Shown: positions 1 to 8,111, numbered from the stretch's first letter. The stretch is 11,973 bases of DNA from an uncultured Lachnospiraceae bacterium (GCA_934434905.1 CAKSAI010000070.1:1-11973), one strand, 5' to 3'. Notes: generated by a model from the letters alone, not told the origin. Numbers and translations are program-made.

Positions 1-1
1 G

Positions 2-1042
2 GTATACGATGTAAGAAATCTTAAGCAGAAAATTCGATCAGAAGATCAACATAAATATAACAGTCCATGGAATATAGCCATGAATTTTAATATCGACATG
101 AGTCTTTCCAGAGACGGTATTGCTGGTATGCTGAGGGATTATGAGGATGATTACCATACCGGTATGGATGTTGATGAGATAGCAACTCTTCTCCGAGATT
201 ATACCTCAGGTTATCCCTTTCTGGTATCAAGACTATGCCAGCTCATAGACGAAGAGATTGTAGGGACAAAGAATTTTGCCACCAGAAGCGCGGCATGGAC
301 AAAGGCTGGGTTTCAAGAGGCAGTCCGCAGTTTGTTGATGGAGAAGAACACGTTGTTTGAATCCTTAATTGGCAAACTGACCAGCTATCCAGAATTGAAT
401 ACTATGCTTCGCGCTTTACTTTTTAACGGAAAAAGCATTGCTTATAATTCAGATGAACCTTCCATTGATATGGCAACCATGTTTGGATTTATCCAAAATC
501 AGCATGGTATAGCAGTTGTTGCAAACCGTATTTTCGAGGTGCGGCTTTACAATTTCTATCTCTCAAATGCGGAAATGCAGGGACTTGATATCTACAAAGC
601 ATCCCTCCAAGATAAGAACCAGTTTCTTGTGAACGGCCATCTTAACATGCGTCTGATCCTGGAGAAATTTGTAATGCATTTCAATGAATTATATGGGGAC
701 AGCGGGACAGATTTTCTGGAGAACGAAGGAAGAAAATATTTTTTGCTTTATCTTCGACCTATCATCAACGGTACTGGCAACTACTATATTGAGTCAAGAA
801 CCAGGGATCTTCGCAGGACGGATGTGATCGTCGATTATCGTGGTGAGCAATTCATTATTGAGATGAAATTATGGCATGGTGATGAGTACAATCGCCGTGG
901 CGAACAACAACTTGTTGGCTACATGGAGGATTACCATAAAGATATAGGTTATATGGTCAGCTTTAATTTTAACAAAAAGAAACAGATTGGTGTTCGGGAG
1001 ATTGTTGTGAACGGCAAAACGTTGATTGAAGCTGTTGTTTGA
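2..1042 (+). CDS. AAA-ATPase-like / PD-(D/E)XK nuclease family protein, 3' part only
   Basis: This is the C-terminal 346 codons of a protein whose start lies left of the window. The frame is open from base 2, and the residues before the first internal ATG (at 80) fit the family, ending in N-S-P-W-N-I-A. It resembles the Firmicute/Bacteroidota family that joins an N-terminal AAA-ATPase-like domain to a C-terminal PD-(D/E)XK nuclease-like domain (Pfam AAA-ATPase_like and PDDEXK_9). The ATPase lid is seen as Y-T-S-G-Y-P-F-L-V-S-R-L-C. The nuclease-like core is Asp274 ... Glu287-x-Lys289 (codons counted from base 2), so the D-ExK triad is intact. The Walker A and B motifs would lie outside the window and cannot be checked. 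The biological role is not settled for this family. Two sampled 60-base stretches are about 37-40% G+C, against about 65% in one sampled stretch of the next gene, which hints at separate ancestry. Family confidence is high; function is unknown. Confidence 0.85.
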   Translation, partial: VYDVRNLKQKIRSEDQHKYNSPWNIAMNFNIDMSLSRDGIAGMLRDYEDDYHTGMDVDEIATLLRDYTSGYPFLVSRLCQLIDEEIVGTKNFATRSAAWTKAGFQEAVRSLLMEKNTLFESLIGKLTSYPELNTMLRALLFNGKSIAYNSDEPSIDMATMFGFIQNQHGIAVVANRIFEVRLYNFYLSNAEMQGLDIYKASLQDKNQFLVNGHLNMRLILEKFVMHFNELYGDSGTDFLENEGRKYFLLYLRPIINGTGNYYIESRTRDLRRTDVIVDYRGEQFIIEMKLWHGDEYNRRGEQQLVGYMEDYHKDIGYMVSFNFNKKKQIGVREIVVNGKTLIEAVV

Positions 1043-1074
1043 ATACAATAGTGATTAATAAAAGTTACAATCAA

Positions 1075-1106
1075 GTCATCCCACCCGCAATAGCGCGTGG
1101 GACGAC
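1075..1106. terminator. Imperfect hairpin between convergent genes, possible two-way terminator
   Basis: The 95-base gap between the nuclease-like gene and the exporter holds an inverted repeat: TCCCAC (1079-1084) pairs with GTGGGA (1097-1102). Inside it, CGC/GCG closes an AATA loop; outside it, GTC/GAC pairs across a mismatch. Neither side has an immediate U-run, although T-rich sequence follows at 1129-1139 on the plus strand. It lies about 30 bases past each stop, so a transcription-ending role for either gene is plausible but inferred. Confidence 0.4.
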
Positions 1107-1137
1107 GTCGAACACATTTCCATTTCTGTTTTGTTTT

Positions 1138-2982
1138 TTAGGCCCCTTCTCCGATGGCATTTCCGGTATACAGCTGATAATATTTGCCCCGCTCTGCAAT
1201 GAGCTCATCATGGCTGCCTCGTTCAATGATGCAGCCATTTTCTAATACCATGATACAGTCACTGTTCTTAACGGTGCTTAGGCGGTGGGCGATGACGAAG
1301 GTTGTCCGCCCCTCCATCAGGCTGTCCATGCCCTTCTGTACCAGCGCCTCGGTGCGGGTGTCAATGCTGGAGGTAGCCTCGTCCAGGATCAGTACCGGTG
1401 GGTCCGCCACTGCGGCTCTGGCAATAGCCAGAAGCTGGCGCTGTCCCTGGGACAGGTTGGCTCCGTCCCCGGTGAGCATGGTCTGATACCCTTCCGGCAG
1501 GTGCTGGATGAAGCCGTCCGCGTTGGCCAGCTTCGCCGCCCGGATACATTCCTCATCGGTGGCGTCAAGCCTGCCGTACCGGATATTGTCCATAACTGTC
1601 CCGGTAAAAAGATGGGTGTCCTGCAGCACGATGCCAAGGCTCCTGCGCAGGTCTGCCTTCTTGATCTTATTCACATTGATCCCATCGTAACGGATCTTAC
1701 CATCCTGTATATCATAGAAACGGTTGATCAGGTTGGTAATTGTTGTCTTCCCGGCTCCGGTGCTTCCCACAAAAGCGATCTTCTGCCCCGGTGTGGCATA
1801 GAGCTTAATGTTATGAAGCACGATTTTTTCATCATTATACCCAAAGTCCACATCATCAAATACCACATCGCCCGTCAGTTCTTTGTACGTTACGGTTCCG
1901 TCATGATGCGGGTGCTTCCAGGCCCAGAGACCGGTGCGCTCCTTGCACTCTGTAATCTCACCCTTCTCGTTTTTCCGCGCATTAACCAGCGTTACATAGC
2001 CTTCATCGACCTCCGGCTTCTCATCCAGCAGGGCGAAGATCCGCTCCGCTCCGGCCTGTGCCATAACAATGCTGTTCAGCTGCTGGCTCACCTGACCGAT
2101 GGGCTGGTTGAAGCTCCGGTTTAATGTCAGGAAGGACACGATCACGCCAATAGTCACTCCCGCATAGCCATGAATAGCCAGGGTGGCTCCCACCAGAGCG
2201 CAGATCACGTAACTTAAATTTCCCAACTGCCCGTTGATAGGCATCAGAATATTGGCGTATTTATTTGCATTGTCGGTACTCTCCCGCAGCTGCTCGTTGA
2301 TCTGGCGGAACCGGGCGAGATTCTCCTCCTCGTGGCAGAACACCTTCACCACCTTCTGTCCCTCCATCATCTCCTCGATATAACCGTTTACCATACCGAT
2401 ATTCTTCTGCTGAGCCCGGAAATACTTTCCCGAAAGTCCTGCCACCTTCTTCGTGACAAACAGCATGATTGCCACCATGACCAGGGATACCAGTGTCAGC
2501 GGAACATTCAGGATGATCATGCTGATAAGTACACTCATGATAGAAATCAAGCTGTTAAGCACCTGTGGGGCACTCTCCCCGATCAACTGCCGCAGCGTAT
2601 CTGTGTCGTTGGTGTAGATGGACATGATATCGCCGTGGGCATGGGTATCAAAATATTTGATGGGCAGGGATTCCATATGGTTAAACAACGCCTGCCGGAT
2701 ATTGCGCATGGTGCCTTGGCTCACATTCACCATGACACGCTTGTTGACCCAGCTGCAGAGCACACCGATCAGATAGATACTGCCCACACGAAGGAGCTGG
2801 CTGGCCAGAGGCCCAAAGTCGGGATCCGGGATGCCGATCATCGGTGTGATGTAGTCGTCAATCAATGCCTGCATGAACAGCGTTCCCTGTACAGTTGCAT
2901 AAGCCGTGAATATAATACAGAGCACCACCAGGATACAATGCGGTGCATAGTTCTTCAAAATCATTTTCAGCAAACGTATCAT
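1138..2982 (-). CDS. ABC exporter half-transporter, canonical (catalytic) ATP-site subunit
   Basis: This 614-residue membrane protein has six predicted helices (residues about 15-300) followed by an ATPase domain. It is a fused TMD-NBD half-transporter of the multidrug/lipid exporter type. Walker A is GSTGAGKT (406-413), the signature is LSQGQ (510-514), Walker B ends D534-E535 with the catalytic Glu present, and the switch His is H566. The signature departs from LSGGQ. In a heterodimer it would face the partner's degenerate site, which fits the asymmetric exporters such as LmrCD and TM287/288. An extra charged and aromatic stretch of about 35 residues (roughly 332-366) sits between TMD and NBD. 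Its ATG overlaps the TAA of the upstream gene (TAATG), and a GGAGGGG ribosome binding site lies inside that gene's end, so translation is probably coupled. The substrate cannot be read from sequence; drugs, lipids or peptides are all possible. Confidence 0.92.
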   Translation of the reverse strand: MIRLLKMILKNYAPHCILVVLCIIFTAYATVQGTLFMQALIDDYITPMIGIPDPDFGPLASQLLRVGSIYLIGVLCSWVNKRVMVNVSQGTMRNIRQALFNHMESLPIKYFDTHAHGDIMSIYTNDTDTLRQLIGESAPQVLNSLISIMSVLISMIILNVPLTLVSLVMVAIMLFVTKKVAGLSGKYFRAQQKNIGMVNGYIEEMMEGQKVVKVFCHEEENLARFRQINEQLRESTDNANKYANILMPINGQLGNLSYVICALVGATLAIHGYAGVTIGVIVSFLTLNRSFNQPIGQVSQQLNSIVMAQAGAERIFALLDEKPEVDEGYVTLVNARKNEKGEITECKERTGLWAWKHPHHDGTVTYKELTGDVVFDDVDFGYNDEKIVLHNIKLYATPGQKIAFVGSTGAGKTTITNLINRFYDIQDGKIRYDGINVNKIKKADLRRSLGIVLQDTHLFTGTVMDNIRYGRLDATDEECIRAAKLANADGFIQHLPEGYQTMLTGDGANLSQGQRQLLAIARAAVADPPVLILDEATSSIDTRTEALVQKGMDSLMEGRTTFVIAHRLSTVKNSDCIMVLENGCIIERGSHDELIAERGKYYQLYTGNAIGEGA

Positions 2983-4733
2983 TATGCTTCCCCTCCGTTC
3001 TCATCAAAATCGCCGCCACCCTGGGTCTGGCTCTCATATACCTCCTGGTAGATCCGGTTGGTAGCCAGCAGGTTCTCATGGGTGTCGAAGCCGTCAATCC
3101 TGCCGTTATCCAGCACTAGGATCCGATCTGCGTCCTGAATGCTGGAGACACGCTGGGCGATGATAAACTTAGTAGTACCTGGAATTTCCTCACGAAAGGC
3201 CTTGCGGATCCTGGCATCCGTGGCTGTATCCACCGCAGAGGTGCTGTCGTCTAAGATCAGGATCTTGGGCTTCTTCAGGAGCGCCCGGGCAATACAGAGA
3301 CGCTGCTTCTGTCCGCCGGACACGTTGGTCCCCCCCTGCTCGATGTAGGCGTTGTAGCCCTCCGGCAACTGACGGATAAACTCATCGGCACATGCCATCT
3401 GACAAGCGCGGACACACTCCTCCTGGGTGGCATTCTTGTCACCCCAGCGAAGATTCTCCAGGATCGTCCCGGAGAAAAGGACATTTTTCTGCAATACCAC
3501 AGAGACCTCATTCCGCAGGGTATCAAGATCATAGGTGCGGACATCCTTGCCGCCCACCAGAACACATCCCTCCTGCACATCATAGAGGCGGCTGATCAGG
3601 TTCACCAGGCTGGACTTGGCGCTTCCGGTTCCGCCGATGATACCGATGGTCTCTCCTGCCTCCACATGCAGGTTGATATCCGAGAGCACCGGCTTACCGG
3701 TTCCCTCTCCATAAGCAAAGGTCACATGTTGGAAGTCCACGCTGCCGTCCGGGATCTCAAAATCGGCATTTTCCGGACTTACAATATCCGCATGCTCATT
3801 CAACACCTGGGTGATACGTCTGGCACTGGCCATGCTCAGCGTCATCATCACGAAGATCATGGAAAGGATCATCAGGCTCATCAGAATGTTCATCACATAG
3901 CTGAACAGACTGGTCAGTTCTCCGGTAGTCATGCTGCCGCCCACGATCATCCTGGCGCCCAGCCATGACAGCCCCAGGATACAGGCATACACCACAAACA
4001 TCATTACCGGATTGTTCAGCGCCACGATGGATTCCGCCTTCACAAACATCTCATAGATATGCTGCGCCGCCTTGTTGAACTTCGTATTCTCATGCTCCTC
4101 CCGCACAAAGGCCTTCACCACACGAATCCCGGACACATTCTCCTGGACGCTGGCATTCAGCTCATCGTAACGGTCGAACACCTTGTCAAACAACGGCATG
4201 GCTCGCCTTGCAATGGCAAAAAGAATGCTTCCGAGAACGATAATGGCCGCCACGAAAACCATACTAAGCTGTGGGTTGATGATAATGGACATAACCAACG
4301 CAAAGATCAGCATAAGAGGCGCCCGGGTACAGATCCGAAGCAACATCTGGAATGCGAGCTGCATGTTGCTCACATCTGTAGTCATCCGGGTCACCAGCCC
4401 TGCCGTGCTGTATTTGTCAATATTGTGAAAGGAAAAGGTCTGGATATTTGCAAACATCGCGTCCCGCAGATTGCAGGCATAGCCGCTGGATGCATAAGCC
4501 GCCAGTCTTCCGGCCAGAATGCCGAATGTCAGTCCCAGGGCTGCCAGCACCAGCATGATTCCGCCGCACAGATAGACGTGCCGCATATTTCCTTTCTCGA
4601 TTCCGTCATCAATGATCGAGGCCATCACCATGGGGATCAAAAGCTCCATGATTACCTCCAGCGCAGTGATAATCGGCGTGATGACAGCCACCTTTTTATA
4701 TTGTTTCACCTGCGCAAACAATGTCTTTAGCAT
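2982..4733 (-). CDS. ABC exporter half-transporter, degenerate ATP-site subunit
   Basis: This 583-residue TMD-NBD half-transporter is the first gene of the exporter pair. It has six predicted membrane helices (first about 17-39, last about 270-295), then the ATPase domain. Walker A is GGTGSAKS (367-374), with Ala in place of the usual Gly before Lys. The signature is VSGGQ (471-475). Walker B ends D495-D496, so the catalytic Glu is replaced by Asp. The switch His is replaced by Gln527. These changes mark the degenerate-site subunit of heterodimeric exporters, in which only the partner's site hydrolyses ATP well; that reading rests on the known LmrC/TM287 pattern. The start is set by AAAGGAGG nine bases upstream of ATG. 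It overlaps the next gene by one base, so the two probably form a two-gene operon and one complex in the cytoplasmic membrane. Confidence 0.92.
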   Translation of the reverse strand: MLKTLFAQVKQYKKVAVITPIITALEVIMELLIPMVMASIIDDGIEKGNMRHVYLCGGIMLVLAALGLTFGILAGRLAAYASSGYACNLRDAMFANIQTFSFHNIDKYSTAGLVTRMTTDVSNMQLAFQMLLRICTRAPLMLIFALVMSIIINPQLSMVFVAAIIVLGSILFAIARRAMPLFDKVFDRYDELNASVQENVSGIRVVKAFVREEHENTKFNKAAQHIYEMFVKAESIVALNNPVMMFVVYACILGLSWLGARMIVGGSMTTGELTSLFSYVMNILMSLMILSMIFVMMTLSMASARRITQVLNEHADIVSPENADFEIPDGSVDFQHVTFAYGEGTGKPVLSDINLHVEAGETIGIIGGTGSAKSSLVNLISRLYDVQEGCVLVGGKDVRTYDLDTLRNEVSVVLQKNVLFSGTILENLRWGDKNATQEECVRACQMACADEFIRQLPEGYNAYIEQGGTNVSGGQKQRLCIARALLKKPKILILDDSTSAVDTATDARIRKAFREEIPGTTKFIIAQRVSSIQDADRILVLDNGRIDGFDTHENLLATNRIYQEVYESQTQGGGDFDENGGEA

Positions 4734-4761
4734 ATGTTCCTGCCTCCTTTTACGTTATATA

Positions 4762-4791
4762 TTAATACAAAATCAAATTTTTTTCTGTTAA
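4762..4791 (-). promoter_or_regulatory. Putative promoter of the ABC exporter operon
   Basis: Reading leftward, TTAACA (4791-4786) is followed after 18 bases by TATTAA (4767-4762), about 28 bases before the ATG. The A/T-rich region allows other choices, so the exact boxes are uncertain. No operator or regulator gene is seen next to it. Confidence 0.35.
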
Positions 4792-4842
4792 AATTTTGTG
4801 AAGAACTCATTGGTTTACTGGCATAAGATACTGTTTTCCGTG

Positions 4843-4848
4843 TATACT
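4843..4848 (+). promoter_or_regulatory. Putative -10 box for the small acidic protein gene
   Basis: TATACT matches the sigma-A -10 box at five of six positions. No good -35 box is found at 16-18 bases upstream; the best fit is TGGCAT at 4819. Transcription from here would give a leader of about 66 bases before the ATG at 4921, containing a small imperfect hairpin (GAAAC 4872-4876 with GTTTC 4888-4892). Confidence 0.35.
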
Positions 4849-4905
4849 AAGGCTGTAATCATAATCAATCGGAAACTTCCTTTACAGGTTTCATTCACCA
4901 AACAG

Positions 4906-4912
4906 AAAGGAG
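4906..4912 (+). promoter_or_regulatory. Ribosome binding site that sets the start at 4921
   Basis: AAAGGAG lies eight bases before ATG 4921. An in-frame ATG at 4798 has no such site and lies upstream of the likely -10 box, so 4921 is preferred. Confidence 0.7.
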
Positions 4913-4920
4913 TCTTTACC

Positions 4921-5166
4921 ATGGAAAACAGAACAAGCACCGCCCAAAATGAACATATGAGAAATAAGATAACCATTGACGCGGAAGGGGAGGCTCCGGT
5001 ATATACGCCCAACCTGGATTACGACTTTTTCCGCGCCAATTCCGTCACTGACTGTACCGGAACAGTCCCTCGTCCGCCACAGACGGACGACGAACTGGAT
5101 TCCTATTTAGATGTGTATAACTTTCTGCCGCAGTGCGCCATTGCACAGGACCGGGCAGAGAACTAG
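4921..5166 (+). CDS. Small acidic protein of unknown function (81 aa)
   Basis: I do not recognise a characterised family. The protein has 81 residues, with 15 Asp/Glu against 6 Lys/Arg, so it is clearly acidic. It has no signal peptide or membrane segment. Aromatic residues cluster in Y28, Y34, F36-F37, Y62, Y66 and F68, and there are two Cys (C45, C72). A Pro-rich turn (P50, P52, P53) separates two halves: an N-terminal part with L-D-Y-D-F-F and a C-terminal acidic segment with D-D-E-L-D-S-Y-L-D. The strong ribosome binding site and ordinary codon use support a real gene. It diverges from the ABC exporter (187 bases between start codons) and ends only 12 bases before the end of the convergent purB. 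It could be a small regulator or adaptor, but nothing in the sequence shows this. Confidence 0.7.
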   Translation: MENRTSTAQNEHMRNKITIDAEGEAPVYTPNLDYDFFRANSVTDCTGTVPRPPQTDDELDSYLDVYNFLPQCAIAQDRAEN

Positions 5167-5181
5167 CTATTCTCTTAGCTA
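5164..5181. repeat. Small inverted repeat holding both convergent stop codons
   Basis: TAGCTA (5164-5169), the loop TTCTCT, and TAGCTA (5176-5181) form a 6-bp stem. The plus-strand TAG stop of the small protein gene is its first three bases; the minus-strand TAG of purB is its last three. The stem is weak and has no U-run, so a terminator role is uncertain. Confidence 0.45.
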
Positions 5182-6630
5182 CACTGTTATCTCCGCTTCC
5201 ACTCCCAGCAGATCCCTGTTTTCATCCAGGATCGGCTGGATTACCTCAGACAGGAAACGTTCCACTTGTTCTTTTGAACGTCCCACGTACCTGGAGGGCT
5301 CCATGGTCTTCTTCAGTTCCAACAGAGACATATGAAAGGCAGGGTCTGCAGCAATCAGCTCCAACAGGTTGTTGTCCAGGCCCTTTTCCTTTACATTGGC
5401 CGCTGCGATCATGGACAGCTCACGGATCCGCTCATGAAGCTCCTGGCGATTGCCGCCCATCTTCACGGCATCCATCATGATATTCTCAGTAGCCATAAAG
5501 GGAAGCTCGCTCATAAGCCGCTTCTCGATCACCTTGGGATATACCTTCAGTCCGTCCGTAACATTCAGACACAGATCCAGAATTCCATCCACCGCCAGAA
5601 AGCCTTCTGCGATGGAAAGCCGCTTATTGGCGGAATCGTCCAATGTCCGTTCAAACCACTGCGCAGCAGATGTAATGGCCGGATTCAGCGCATCCACAAT
5701 CACATAGCGGGACAGGGATGCGATACGCTCGGATCGCATGGGATTCCGCTTATATGCCATGGCGGAAGAACCGATCTGATTCTTCTCAAAGGGCTCCTCC
5801 ACTTCCTTCAAATGCTGCAGCAGGCGGATGTCATTGGACATCTTATGTGCGGAAGCAGCAATACCTGCAAGAACGTTGGCCACACGGGTATCCACCTTCC
5901 GGGAATAGGTCTGCCCGGAGACGGGATAACATTCCTTAAAGCCCATCTTCTCCGCGATCATGGGATCGATCTTGTCGATGGTTTCCTGGTCTCCGTCAAA
6001 CAGCTCAAGGAAGCTGGCCTGCGTGCCGGTGGTTCCCTTGGATCCCAGCAGCTTCATGCTGGTGAGCACATGCTCCAGATCCTCCAGATCCAGACAAAAC
6101 TCCTGCATCCACAGCGTAGCCCGCTTTCCAACGGTAGTAGGCTGTGCAGGCTGGAAATGCGTGAAGGCCAGGGTTGGCTGGCTTTTCTGCTCATCTGCGA
6201 ACTTCGCCAGCTTCGCCAGCACATTGATAAGCTTCTTTTTCACCAGTTTCAGGCCCTCGGTCATGATGATGATGTCCGTGTTGTCTCCCACATAGCAGGA
6301 GGTGGCGCCCAGGTGGATGATCCCGGCAGCCTTGGGACACTGCTGTCCATATGCGTACACATGGCTCATGACGTCATGGCGTACTTCCTTCTCTCTGGCT
6401 TTTGCTACATCATAATTGATGTCATCCGCATGTGCCTTCAACTCATCGATCTGCTCCTGGGTAATGACCGGCCTGCCATTCTGGGACAGTCCTAACTCCA
6501 TCTCCGTCTCCGCCAGGGCGATCCACAGCCGCCGCCAGGTGCGAAACTTCATATCCTGTGAAAAAATATACTGCATCTCCCTGCTGGCATAACGCTCTGA
6601 CAGGGGACTGATGTATCTGTCTGTTGACAT
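5179..6630 (-). CDS. purB: Adenylosuccinate lyase
   Basis: PurB splits SAICAR to AICAR plus fumarate and adenylosuccinate to AMP plus fumarate, in the cytoplasm as a homotetramer. The 483-residue protein belongs to the fumarase/aspartase superfamily. The mobile-loop signature reads GSSAMAYKRNP with catalytic-type Ser at 288/289. The T-S-C-Y-V-G-D-N-T-D segment and F-T-H158-F-Q-P-A-Q supply the other active-site parts. Length and motifs are closer to the long type that includes human ADSL (484 aa) than to the roughly 430-residue Bacillus type. One difference is Ala where the human loop has Pro (SSAMP). GGAGGA upstream of the ATG fixes the start. It follows purF by 51 bases on the same strand and is probably cotranscribed. 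A copy of the purF-leader repeat lies in that gap. Confidence 0.97.
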   Translation of the reverse strand: MSTDRYISPLSERYASREMQYIFSQDMKFRTWRRLWIALAETEMELGLSQNGRPVITQEQIDELKAHADDINYDVAKAREKEVRHDVMSHVYAYGQQCPKAAGIIHLGATSCYVGDNTDIIIMTEGLKLVKKKLINVLAKLAKFADEQKSQPTLAFTHFQPAQPTTVGKRATLWMQEFCLDLEDLEHVLTSMKLLGSKGTTGTQASFLELFDGDQETIDKIDPMIAEKMGFKECYPVSGQTYSRKVDTRVANVLAGIAASAHKMSNDIRLLQHLKEVEEPFEKNQIGSSAMAYKRNPMRSERIASLSRYVIVDALNPAITSAAQWFERTLDDSANKRLSIAEGFLAVDGILDLCLNVTDGLKVYPKVIEKRLMSELPFMATENIMMDAVKMGGNRQELHERIRELSMIAAANVKEKGLDNNLLELIAADPAFHMSLLELKKTMEPSRYVGRSKEQVERFLSEVIQPILDENRDLLGVEAEITV

Positions 6631-6662
6631 AATCTTCCTCCATGATAAATATTATTTATATA

Positions 6663-6683
6663 ACGGGAAACCCGAACTCCGCT
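6663..6683 (-). repeat. Copy B of the purF/purB leader repeat
   Basis: This 21-base motif directly follows the purF stop and precedes purB. Its core CGGGAAACCCGA is identical to copy A (8143-8163); over the full 21 bases, 18 positions match. CGGG and CCCG can form a short hairpin around AAA (TTT in the transcript). On the plus strand it also contains CCGAAC, the core of the Bacillus PurBox. Confidence 0.6.
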
Positions 6684-8109
6684 ATCTTTTATATTCCCCG
6701 CGGATGTCCTCTGTTGGCGGATCCATGGGGTAGGTTCCGGTAAAACAGCCCTTACAGATACCAAGGCCGTCTGCCATCTGTTCCAAACGTTCCGGCTTAA
6801 GGTAAGCCAGGCTGTCCGCGCCGATGATCCGGCGTATATCCTCTACACTGCGGTTGTAAGCGATCAACTGCTCTCTTGCCGGCACATCGGTACCGAAATA
6901 GCAAGGCCACAGGAAGGGCGGGGCGCTGACACGCATATGCACCTCAGTGGCTCCGGCCTCCTTGAGCATACCTACGATCCGATCGGAGGTGGTACCCCGG
7001 ACAATGGAGTCATCGATCATGATCACACGTTTTCCTGCCACCGCTTCCTTTAAGACATTCAGCTTCACCCGCACGCCGGACTCACGGCTGCTCTGTCCGG
7101 GCTTGATAAAGGTTCTTCCGACGTAGCTGTTTTTCACAAAGGCTGTCCCATAAGGAATTCCGGACCAGAGGGCATATCCCATGGCCGCTCCGTTGCCTGA
7201 TTCCGGGACGCCTACCACCAGATCGGCCTCCACCGGGGAATCCATGGCCAGATACCGCCCTGCCCTAAGCCTTGCTTCGTACACGCTGACTCCGTCGATC
7301 CGGCTGTCCGGTCTGGCAAAATAAATATATTCGAATACACACCGCGCTTCCTTTTCTCTGGGAAGGCACATGCTTAGATCCGACTGGATGCCGTTCTTCG
7401 TAATCGTGACGATCTCACCCGGCTTCACATCCCGCACAAACTCCGCTCCTACCGTATCCAGCGCGCAGCTCTCTGAGGCAAGAATATAAGCCCCGTCCCT
7501 CTTTCCTATACAAAGCGGCTTAAATCCATAGGGATCCCTGGCTCCGATCAGCTTCCGGGGACTCATAACCACCAGCGCGTATGCACCCTTGATCTTCCGG
7601 CAGGCACGCCCTACCGCTTCCTCTACCGTAGCTGAATTCAACCGTTCTCTGGCAATGTGATAGGCGATCACCTCGGAATCAATGGTGGTCTGGAAGATTG
7701 CTCCGGTATACTCCAGGTCATGGCGCAACTCACCGGCATTGATCAGGTTCCCGTTGTGAGCCAGGGCAAGTGTTCCCTTTACATAATTCAAAACCAATGG
7801 CTGGGCATTCTCCCTGGTGGACGCTCCGGCGGTGGAATAGCGCACATGGCCGACACCGATATTGCCCTTCATAGTCTCCAGATTTTCCTGCGTGAAGACT
7901 TCATTCACCAGACCCATTCCCTTATGGGAGATCACCTTGCCCTTGGGACCCATGGTATCGCTGACTGCAATGCCACAGCTCTCCTGCCCGCGATGCTGCA
8001 GGGCAAACAACCCATAATAGATTGTGGATGCCACATCGTCTCCGCTAAGATCATACATGCCAAAGACGCCGCATTCCTCGTGTAGTTTATTCGTTTCATT
8101 ATTATACAT
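6682..8109 (-). CDS. purF: Amidophosphoribosyltransferase (glutamine PRPP amidotransferase)
   Basis: PurF catalyses the first committed step of purine synthesis: PRPP plus glutamine to 5-phosphoribosylamine. From the chosen ATG it has 475 residues. A 12-residue propeptide precedes Cys13, the expected N-terminal nucleophile after processing (H-E-E-C-G-V-F-G). R-G-Q-E-S-C-G and G-H-V-R-Y-S-T-A-G mark the glutaminase domain. The PRPP loop is V-I-M-I-D366-D367-S-I-V-R-G-T-T. Cys257, Cys403, Cys452 and Cys455 match the four [4Fe-4S] ligands of the Bacillus-type enzyme, in which the cluster makes it oxygen-sensitive. An in-frame ATG at 8172 would add 21 residues, but it overlaps the -10 box of the likely promoter and lacks a ribosome binding site, whereas 8109 has AGAGGAAAA. 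Expression is probably under purine control (see the leader repeat and PurBox-like site). Confidence 0.96.
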   Translation of the reverse strand: MYNNETNKLHEECGVFGMYDLSGDDVASTIYYGLFALQHRGQESCGIAVSDTMGPKGKVISHKGMGLVNEVFTQENLETMKGNIGVGHVRYSTAGASTRENAQPLVLNYVKGTLALAHNGNLINAGELRHDLEYTGAIFQTTIDSEVIAYHIARERLNSATVEEAVGRACRKIKGAYALVVMSPRKLIGARDPYGFKPLCIGKRDGAYILASESCALDTVGAEFVRDVKPGEIVTITKNGIQSDLSMCLPREKEARCVFEYIYFARPDSRIDGVSVYEARLRAGRYLAMDSPVEADLVVGVPESGNGAAMGYALWSGIPYGTAFVKNSYVGRTFIKPGQSSRESGVRVKLNVLKEAVAGKRVIMIDDSIVRGTTSDRIVGMLKEAGATEVHMRVSAPPFLWPCYFGTDVPAREQLIAYNRSVEDIRRIIGADSLAYLKPERLEQMADGLGICKGCFTGTYPMDPPTEDIRGEYKR

Positions 8110-8111
8110 GC

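Noticed and set aside
80..82. ATG at 80 as the start of the nuclease-like gene
   Set aside because: The frame is open to the left edge and upstream residues fit the family, so the gene is cut by the window.
1039..1245. Plus-strand open frame of 68 codons after the nuclease-like gene
   Set aside because: It runs into the exporter 3' end on the opposite strand, has no ribosome binding site and no recognisable content.
2332..3051. Plus-strand open frame of 239 codons spanning the two exporter genes
   Set aside because: It is antisense to both ABC genes and has no domain, being His/Gln-rich shadow sequence.
4819..4835. Sigma-54-like TGGCAT box before the small gene
   Set aside because: The matching TTGCA-type -12 element at the right spacing is absent.
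5332..6495. Long plus-strand open frame of 387 codons
   Set aside because: It is antisense to purB, whose protein has clear motifs and a ribosome binding site; the frame is His/Leu/Gln-rich, typical of an opposite-strand shadow.
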